Positions 57,961 through 64,000 of a stretch of 64,000 bases of DNA are shown piece by piece. Positions within the stretch are counted from its first letter, which is position 1, and every line of letters starts with the position of its first letter. This DNA comes from Cellulomonas sp. APG4 (lineage in GTDB: Bacteria > Actinomycetota > Actinomycetes > Actinomycetales > Cellulomonadaceae): NCBI RefSeq assembly GCF_009996735.1, contig NZ_JAACYI010000001.1, positions 256,522 through 320,521 of the forward strand. The letters are read 5' to 3'. The translations under genes were made by a program, and so were the position numbers. A model generated the notes under the pieces. The model was not told where the DNA came from. It searched no databases and worked only from the letters and a program-made list of their open reading frames with translations.

Positions 57961-59204
57961 ACCCCGTCACCGGCGTCGGCGAGCGCCCCAGCGAGCACAG
58001 CGCCTTCGGGGCCCACGGCAGCGTCCTGGTGATCAACTCGGGCTCGTCGTCGGTCAAGTACCAGCTGGTCAACCCCGTCGGCGGGGAGGCGATCGCATCA
58101 GGCCTCGTGGAGCGGATCGGCGAGGACGACGGGATCGTGAGCCACACGTTCGCGGGGAATACGACGCGCCGCACGGGTGCGGTGAGCGACCACGGCGCGG
58201 CCCTGCGCCTCGTGCTCGGCCTGTTCGACGAGGTGGGACCCGACCTCGAGGAGGCCCACGTGGTCGCCGTCGGGCACCGCGTGGTGCACGGGGGCGCCGT
58301 GTTCTCCGAGCCCGCCCTGGTGGACGAGGCCGTCGAGCACGCGATCGAGGAGATCTCACCGCTCGCACCGCTGCACAACCCCGCGAACCTGCGGGGCATC
58401 CAGGTGGCCCGGGAGCTGCTGCCGGACGTGCCGCACGTGGCCGTGTTCGACACCGCGTTCTTCTCGACCCTGCCCACGGCCGCCTCGACCTACGCGCTGG
58501 ACCGCGTCGTCGCCGCCGAGCACGGGGTCCGCCGGTACGGCTTCCACGGGACGTCGCACCAGTACGTCTCGGGCAAGGTGGCACGCGTGCTGGGCCGGCG
58601 CCTGGGCGACCTCAACCAGATCGTGCTCCACCTCGGCAACGGCGCGTCGGCCTCGGCCGTGCGCGGTGGCGTGGCCGTCGAGACCTCGATGGGCCTCACC
58701 CCGCTCGAGGGGCTGGTCATGGGCACCCGCACGGGTGACATCGACCCGGCCGTGATCTTCCACCTGCACCGCAACGCGGGCATGTCCGTCGACGAGATCG
58801 ACGAGCTCCTCAACCGCAGGTCGGGCCTCAAGGGGCTGTCGGGCGAGAACGACCTGCGCGAGATCCACCGCCTCGTGGCCGAGGGCGACGACGACGCGCG
58901 CGGGGCGCTCGACGTGTACGTGCACCGCCTGCGCAAGTACATCGGCGCCTACTACGCGGTGCTCGGGCGCGTCGACGTCGTGACGTTCACGGCGGGGGTC
59001 GGCGAGAACGACGACATCGTGCGGGCCCTCGCGTGCGAGGGGCTGCAGAACCTCGGCATCGCGATCGACCCCGCGCGCAACGAGGGACGCAAGAAGCAGC
59101 CCACGATCATCTCGCCGGACTGGGCGCCGACCCTCGTCATGGTGGTCCCGACCAACGAGGAGCTCGCCATCGCGCGGCAGGCCGTCGCGCTCGTCGAGGG
59201 CTGA
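57957..59204 (+). CDS. ackA: Acetate kinase
   Basis: 415 residues. Acetyl-phosphate plus ADP gives acetate and ATP. Motifs: VLVINSGSSSVKYQLV, the GHRVVHGG catalytic region, FDTAFF with the catalytic Asp, RYGFHGTSHQYVS, LHLGNGASASAV, GLVMGTRTGDIDP and FTAGVGEND. A 15-20-residue non-conserved start precedes the first strand; the ATG overlapping the pta stop is the only well-placed start. Completes the xfp-pta-ackA operon. Confidence 0.97.
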   Translation: MNPVTGVGERPSEHSAFGAHGSVLVINSGSSSVKYQLVNPVGGEAIASGLVERIGEDDGIVSHTFAGNTTRRTGAVSDHGAALRLVLGLFDEVGPDLEEAHVVAVGHRVVHGGAVFSEPALVDEAVEHAIEEISPLAPLHNPANLRGIQVARELLPDVPHVAVFDTAFFSTLPTAASTYALDRVVAAEHGVRRYGFHGTSHQYVSGKVARVLGRRLGDLNQIVLHLGNGASASAVRGGVAVETSMGLTPLEGLVMGTRTGDIDPAVIFHLHRNAGMSVDEIDELLNRRSGLKGLSGENDLREIHRLVAEGDDDARGALDVYVHRLRKYIGAYYAVLGRVDVVTFTAGVGENDDIVRALACEGLQNLGIAIDPARNEGRKKQPTIISPDWAPTLVMVVPTNEELAIARQAVALVEG

Positions 59205-59284
59205 GCGAGCAAGATCACCCGTCCGCGCGTCGATCCGGCGCGTGGACCCCTCAGGACCGGTCGAGACGTGCCGATGGTGCGGAC

Positions 59285-61012
59285 GTGGGTCAGCCGACAC
59301 TCGACACCGTCGCACCGCCCGACGACGCCGTCCCGAGGACGGACGACGACGTCGTGGCGCCCCTCGCCACGTCCGCCGACGCCCCCTCGACGGAGGCGGG
59401 CCTCGCCGAGCTCGTCGACGCCGTCGACCGCCTGGTCAACGCCGCGCCCGCGCGTGCGCTCGAGGCCGGGGTGCGCGCCCTGGAGGTCGCGGACGCGGCC
59501 GGTGACGTCGCGGCGCGCCTGCGGGTGCGGTACTTCATGGGGTGGTCCCACCACCTGCTCTCGCAGGACCACGCCGCCCTCGAGGCGATGGAGGAGGCGA
59601 TCGAGCTCGCGCGCGCCACGGGAGACCGCGCCTGGGAGGGGCGCGTCCTCAGCGGGCTCGGCGCCGTGCACAGCGGGTTCGGCGACAACGCGACCGGGAT
59701 CGAGTACGTCGAGGAGTCCCTCGAGGTGCGGCGCGAGATCGGTGACCAGCGCGGCGTGGCCGCCTCGCTGCACAACCTCGGGGTCACGTTCCAGGAGATG
59801 GGGCTGTTCCCCGAGCGGGCGCGCGAGGTGCTGCACGAGGCCCAGGCCATGTTCGCCGGCCTCGACGACCACCAAGGACGCTGCGCGAGCCTGCTCCACC
59901 TCGCGGCGCTCGACCTGTCGACGCACGACGAGCTCGCGGGCACGGACCCGCCCGGGGCCGAGGCGGCCGCGATCATGGCGCTCTCGACGGCCCGGACAGC
60001 CGCGGAGCTCGTGGGTCACCCCGAGCTCGCGGACAACCACCGCCTGCAGGCCGATGCGCTGCTGACGCTCGCACGTGCACTCATCGCCGCGGGTGAGCTC
60101 GCGGAGGCCGCCGAGGCGATCGAGGCCGCGGCCGGTCCGGGTGAGGTCGTCGACAGCACCCAGTTCCGGCTCGAGATCGCCCACACCCGCGGACGCCTCC
60201 GCCGGGCGCAGGGCGACCTCGCGGGCGCCGTCGTCGAGCTCGAGCGCGGGCTGGACCTGGGCGAGGCCATGCTGCGCGACTACGAGCGCGTGGGCCTGCT
60301 CGCGGCGCTCGTCACGGTGCACGAGGAGCAGGGCGACCACGTGCGGGCCCTCGCCGCCCACCGCCGCCTGCACGAGGCGACGCTGCGTCAGCGCGACGAG
60401 CTCGCCGAGCGCCGCGCCCGGACGATCAACGCGAGGCTCGACGTCGAGCGCGCCCGCGTCGAGACCGAGATCGAGCGCCTGCGCTCGGAACAGCTCGAGC
60501 GCGCCAACCGCGAGCTCGAGCACCACGCCTCGCACGACCCGCTCACGGGTCTGGTCAACCGGCGCGGCTTCGACGCCGCGCTCGCCGAGCTGACGCACGA
60601 CCCGGAGGGACGGCTGACGTGCATCGTCGGCGACCTCGATGCGTTCAAGGCGGTCAACGACACCTACAGCCACCTCGTGGGCGACGAGGTGCTGCGCCGG
60701 GTCGCGCGGATCGTCACCGCGACCGTGCGCTCGACGGACCTCGTGGCGCGCATCGGTGGCGAGGAGCTCGCCGTGCTGGTGCCGGGTGGCGACACGGCGG
60801 CCGCAGCGGCGCTCGCCGAGCGTGTCCGTGCCGCCATCGCCTCGTACGACTGGTCGACCGTCGCCCCCGACCTCGCGATCACGATCAGCCTGGGTGTCGC
60901 GACACGCACGGGCGGCGAGTCGCCGTACGAGCTGCACGCCCGCGCCGACGAGCTGCTGTACGCCGCGAAGCACGCCGGACGCAACCGTGCCATGTGCTGC
61001 TCGGGCACCTGA
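59285..61012 (+). CDS. TPR-GGDEF diguanylate cyclase, first tandem copy
   Basis: 575 residues, soluble, no membrane segments. Six to eight TPR-like helical pairs (about 40-375; for example GRVLSGLGAVHSGFGDNATGIEYVEESLEVRREIGD), a coiled-coil signalling helix (RARTINARLDVERARVETEIERLRSEQLERANREL), then GGDEF with CIVGDLDAFKAVNDTYSHLVGD, inhibitory RSTD and active GGEEL. TPRs in such proteins bind peptides or partner proteins, so activity is probably controlled by protein contact. The GTG start at 59285 is a best estimate with a weak RBS. The next gene is its paralogue. Confidence 0.9.
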   Translation: MGQPTLDTVAPPDDAVPRTDDDVVAPLATSADAPSTEAGLAELVDAVDRLVNAAPARALEAGVRALEVADAAGDVAARLRVRYFMGWSHHLLSQDHAALEAMEEAIELARATGDRAWEGRVLSGLGAVHSGFGDNATGIEYVEESLEVRREIGDQRGVAASLHNLGVTFQEMGLFPERAREVLHEAQAMFAGLDDHQGRCASLLHLAALDLSTHDELAGTDPPGAEAAAIMALSTARTAAELVGHPELADNHRLQADALLTLARALIAAGELAEAAEAIEAAAGPGEVVDSTQFRLEIAHTRGRLRRAQGDLAGAVVELERGLDLGEAMLRDYERVGLLAALVTVHEEQGDHVRALAAHRRLHEATLRQRDELAERRARTINARLDVERARVETEIERLRSEQLERANRELEHHASHDPLTGLVNRRGFDAALAELTHDPEGRLTCIVGDLDAFKAVNDTYSHLVGDEVLRRVARIVTATVRSTDLVARIGGEELAVLVPGGDTAAAAALAERVRAAIASYDWSTVAPDLAITISLGVATRTGGESPYELHARADELLYAAKHAGRNRAMCCSGT

Positions 61013-61126
61013 CATGGACGGGCGTCGTCCACATCACCCGCGCGCGGCCTTCCGCCGCGCGGTCCCGCAGGGCAGGCTGTACCGCGGGAAGCGGACCAGG
61101 GGGCGGCACGGACGGATGAGCGCACG

Positions 61127-62776
61127 GTGAACGGGGTCCGACGCGAGGTCGACGAGCTCGCCGCGCTCGTCACGGAGGTCGAGCGCACCTCGAACTCGGA
61201 GCCGTCGCGCTGCCGTGAGGTCGCGGAGCGCGCGCTCGAGCTCGCCCGCCACCTCGGAGACGAGGCCGCCGAGATGCAGGCCTCGTACCACCTGGGGTTC
61301 GCCCTGCACCTGCTCTCCGAGGACCACGCCGCCCTCGACGCGATGGAACGCGCGCTCGAGCTCGCCGTCACCCTCGGCGACCGCGGCTGGGAGGCCCGCG
61401 TGCTGGGCGGCCTGGGGGCGGTGCACAGCGGCTTCGGCGACCACGCGACCGCGATCGAGCTGCTCGAGGAGTCGCTCGTGCTGCGTCGCGAGCTGGGTGA
61501 CAGGTTCGGCATCGCGGCCGCCCTCAACAACCTCGGCGTGACGTACGAGGAGATGGGCCTGATGCCCGATCGCGCACGCGACCTGCTGCACGAGGCGCAC
61601 GCGATCTTCGTCGAGCTCGGCAGCGAGCACGGGCAGTGCGCGAGCCTGTCCCACCTGGGCGCGCTCGACGTCGCGCTGAGCGAGGAGCTCCTCGCGACCG
61701 ACCCCGGGGCCGCAGCCGAGGTGGCGGTGCGAGCCCTCGAGACCGAGCAGCGCGCCGTCGAGCACGCACGACGCCTCGGCGACAACCTCCGGCTGCTCGG
61801 CGAGACGCTCATCAAGCTCGCCCGCGCACGCCTCGCGACGGGCGACGCGGACGGGGCGCAGGAGGTCATCGACGAGGCACGCGGCCTCACGAGCCTGGTC
61901 GACACCACGCACTTCCGGCTGGGCCTGACCGCGACCCAGGGCCGGGTGCACCGCCTGCGCGGGGACCTCGAGGCGGCCGCGCGCTCGCTCGAGACCGGTC
62001 TTGCCGCCGCGGCTGCCGACCTGCGCCCGTTCGAGCGCATCGACCTCCTCAACGAGCTCGTCGCGCTGCACGAGCAGCGGGGCGCGTACGCCGAGGCGCT
62101 GCAGGCGCACCGGCGGCTGTTCTCCTCGACCCTCGAGCTGCGCGACGAGGTCGCCGAGACCCGGGCGCGTGCGGTCAACGCCCGCCTCGACCTCGAGCGC
62201 GCCCGCGCGGCCACCGAGGTCGAGCGACTGCGGGCCGAGCGGCTCGAGATCGACAACAAGCGGCTCGCGTACGAGGCGACGCACGACGCCCTGACGGGCC
62301 TGCTCAACCGTCGCGGCTTCGACGCCGCCCTCGCCGTACGGCTCGCGGACGAGCGGGCGTACGTCGCGTGCCTCATCGGCGACCTGGACCACTTCAAGGA
62401 GCTCAACGACACGTACTCGCACATGGTCGGCGACGAGGTGCTGCGTCGGGTCGCGCGGATCGTGGCCGGCGCGGTGCGCGGGACGGACGTGGTGGCGCGC
62501 ATCGGCGGCGAGGAGATCGCCGTGCTCCTCGACGAGGACCGTGGCCCCGAGAACGTCGTGGCGATCTGCGACCGGATCCGTCGTGGGGTCCGCGACCACG
62601 ACTGGGCCACGATCGCCGAGGACATGCACGTCACGATCAGCATCGGCGCCGCGACGCGCCTCCCGGGAGAGACCGCGGAGGAGCTGCACGGCCGCGCCGA
62701 CGCCCACATGTACGCCGCCAAGGCCGCGGGCCGCGACCGCATCTCGCTCGACACCGACATCCAGTGGGCGCTCTGA
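61127..62776 (+). CDS. TPR-GGDEF diguanylate cyclase, second tandem copy
   Basis: 549 residues, with the same architecture as the preceding gene. TPR-like helices run over residues about 25-345 (ARVLGGLGAVHSGFGDHATAIELLEESLVLRRELGD is nearly collinear with the first copy). Then come a coiled coil (RARAVNARLDLERARAATEVERLRAERLEI) and a GGDEF domain with LIGDLDHFKELNDTYSHMVGD, RGTD and GGEEI. Key catalytic residues are intact. It arose by tandem duplication; the TPR halves differ more than the cyclase halves, suggesting different partners. GTG start at 61127 without a strong RBS. Confidence 0.9.
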   Translation: MNGVRREVDELAALVTEVERTSNSEPSRCREVAERALELARHLGDEAAEMQASYHLGFALHLLSEDHAALDAMERALELAVTLGDRGWEARVLGGLGAVHSGFGDHATAIELLEESLVLRRELGDRFGIAAALNNLGVTYEEMGLMPDRARDLLHEAHAIFVELGSEHGQCASLSHLGALDVALSEELLATDPGAAAEVAVRALETEQRAVEHARRLGDNLRLLGETLIKLARARLATGDADGAQEVIDEARGLTSLVDTTHFRLGLTATQGRVHRLRGDLEAAARSLETGLAAAAADLRPFERIDLLNELVALHEQRGAYAEALQAHRRLFSSTLELRDEVAETRARAVNARLDLERARAATEVERLRAERLEIDNKRLAYEATHDALTGLLNRRGFDAALAVRLADERAYVACLIGDLDHFKELNDTYSHMVGDEVLRRVARIVAGAVRGTDVVARIGGEEIAVLLDEDRGPENVVAICDRIRRGVRDHDWATIAEDMHVTISIGAATRLPGETAEELHGRADAHMYAAKAAGRDRISLDTDIQWAL

Positions 62777-62795
62777 GCCCGGTGCCCGGCTCGCG

Positions 62796-64000
62796 TCAGG
62801 ACATGCCGAGCCTGCGCATCGCGCGCAGCCCACGCGTGAACAGCGCGGTCCACCGCTCGGCGGGCATCGCGTAGAGCCGCCCGAGCCCGAGCCCGTGGTG
62901 CGCACCGCGCTGCACCGCGACCGTCTGCGTCCACGTCGTCGCCCACAGACCCTCCGGGCCGTGCCGGCGCCCCGACCCCGAGCCCTTGACGCCGCCGAGC
63001 GGTGCGGCGGTGCTCCCCCACGCGGCCGCATAGCCCTCGTTGACGTTGACCATGCCGACCTCGAGGCGCTGCGCGAGCCGGCGCCCGTGCGTCGTGTCGC
63101 GCGTCCAGATGCTCGCGGCCAGGCCCACGTCCCCTGCGTTGACCAGCCGCACCACCTCGTCCTCGTGGCGCACGGTCGCGACCGAGACCACGGGGCCGAA
63201 GGTCTCCTCACGGCTCGCGAGCGCGTCCTCGGGCACGTCCGTGAGCACGGTCGGCTCGTAGAACAGCGGCCCGACGTCGGTGCGGTGCACCCCGCCGGCG
63301 AGCACGGTCGCCCCGCGCGAGATCGCGTCCTCGACGTGCGTGCGCACGCGCTCGAGCTGGGCGTGCGAGGTCAGCGAGCCGATGTCGACCGCGTAGTCGA
63401 GCCCGGCACCCAGGCGCAGCGCACGCACCCGCGGCACGAACGCCGCGAGGAACGCGTCGGCGACGTCCTCGTGCAGCAGCAGCCGCTCGACCGAGACGCA
63501 CAGCTGACCCGAGTTCGAGAAGCACGCCCGCACGGCGCCCTCGGCCGCGACCTGCGGGTCGGCGTCCGGCGCGACGTAGAGGACGTTCTTGCCGCCCAGC
63601 TCGAGCGTCGTCCCGACGAGCCGCTCCCCCGCACGTGCCGCCACGGTCCGTCCCGTAGGCGTCGAGCCCGTCAGCACGACGTGGTCGACGGCGTCCACCA
63701 GAGCCTCGCCGAGGGCTCGCCCGTCCCCGTGGACGACCGCGAGCAGGCCCGGCGGCAGCCCCGCCTCCTCGAGCAGCGCGGCACCCCACAGAGTGGTCAG
63801 CGGCGTCTGCGCATCAGGTTTGATCACCACGCCGTTCCCGGCGACGAGGGCGGCGAGCGCGTCACCGATCGTGAGGTTGAACGGGTAGTTGAAGGGCCCG
63901 ACGACGCCCACGACGCCCACGGGGTGGCGCACCACACGCGTCGAGGTCAGCCCGGGGATGAGCCCCTGGACCCGGCGCGGGGCCAGCAGCGCCCCGGCGC
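62796..64000 (-). CDS. gabD2: Succinate-semialdehyde dehydrogenase (GabD2-like), 5' partial
   Basis: The reading frame runs off the right edge, so the first 100 or so residues are missing; about 400 are visible. Aldehyde dehydrogenase superfamily: VGVVGPFNYPFNLTIGDALAALVAGN, KPDAQTP, LTGSTPTGRTVAARAG, catalytic Glu in TLELGGKN, catalytic Cys in SNSGQLCVSVERL and EETFGPVVSVATV. It resembles mycobacterial GabD2, which oxidises succinic semialdehyde to succinate with NADP. The C-terminal GLGRLYAMPAERWTALFTRGLRAMRRLG tail supports this subgroup. Substrate by family resemblance only. Confidence 0.88.
   Translation of the reverse strand, partial: AGALLAPRRVQGLIPGLTSTRVVRHPVGVVGVVGPFNYPFNLTIGDALAALVAGNGVVIKPDAQTPLTTLWGAALLEEAGLPPGLLAVVHGDGRALGEALVDAVDHVVLTGSTPTGRTVAARAGERLVGTTLELGGKNVLYVAPDADPQVAAEGAVRACFSNSGQLCVSVERLLLHEDVADAFLAAFVPRVRALRLGAGLDYAVDIGSLTSHAQLERVRTHVEDAISRGATVLAGGVHRTDVGPLFYEPTVLTDVPEDALASREETFGPVVSVATVRHEDEVVRLVNAGDVGLAASIWTRDTTHGRRLAQRLEVGMVNVNEGYAAAWGSTAAPLGGVKGSGSGRRHGPEGLWATTWTQTVAVQRGAHHGLGLGRLYAMPAERWTALFTRGLRAMRRLGMS

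Overview
The window is about 73-75% G+C by eye, uses GTG starts often, and encodes an actinobacterial gene set: a NADP-isocitrate dehydrogenase/malate dehydrogenase operon, sucCD followed by a DUF6350 membrane protein, a SURF1 protein, PspC-domain sensors and a GabD2-type dehydrogenase. The very large secreted amylopullulanase, the GH10-CBM2 xylanase and the xylose-type ABC importer point to a polysaccharide-degrading Micrococcales bacterium, most likely Cellulomonas or a close relative. It looks like ordinary chromosome: no integrase, transposase, phage gene, CRISPR array, tRNA or rRNA was seen.

Layout. 1-3.3 kb: the end of an AztD-like zinc chaperone, a small secreted orphan, a GNAT acetyltransferase and purU. 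3.3-16.2 kb is a carbohydrate region: a ROK repressor-binding protein-ATPase-permease operon with 4-base overlaps throughout, a 1967-residue secreted amylopullulanase, a membrane GGDEF protein and a 5'-damaged xylanase. 16.3-31 kb is central metabolism and housekeeping: icd-mdh, an aquaporin-like channel, a ferredoxin reductase, purH and purN, DUF6350, sucCD, and a TetR/SDR divergent pair. 31-43.4 kb is envelope and signalling: an OmpA-domain lipoprotein, PcrA helicase, a chemoreceptor, a PspC-fused histidine kinase with its LuxR-type regulator, a divergent PspC/LiaF-like protein and a glycosyltransferase. 43.5-53.1 kb holds a GGDEF protein, guaA, small membrane proteins, a heterodimeric ABC exporter, an acetyltransferase, ArfB and SURF1. 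53.3-64 kb holds a complete phosphoketolase-Pta-AckA operon, two tandem TPR-GGDEF paralogues and a partial succinate-semialdehyde dehydrogenase.

How it fits together. Secreted starch- and xylan-active enzymes and a sugar importer feed a central metabolism whose TCA genes and acetyl-phosphate/acetate branch are both present. Two TCA operons (icd-mdh and sucCD) share a nearly identical promoter element. Four diguanylate cyclase candidates, all with intact active and inhibitory sites, suggest c-di-GMP signalling is well represented here. Many genes appear to be leaderless: a TAnnnT hexamer sits 6-8 nt before the start codon.

The most unusual observations are: a xylanase that has lost its signal peptide and first barrel strand; an ABC exporter in which every change from consensus falls on one of the two ATP sites; a C-terminal tail with ten tryptophans on the amylopullulanase; the shared TCA promoter element; helically phased TCAGGG repeats between the PspC genes; and two divergent leaderless genes with interlocked -10 hexamers.
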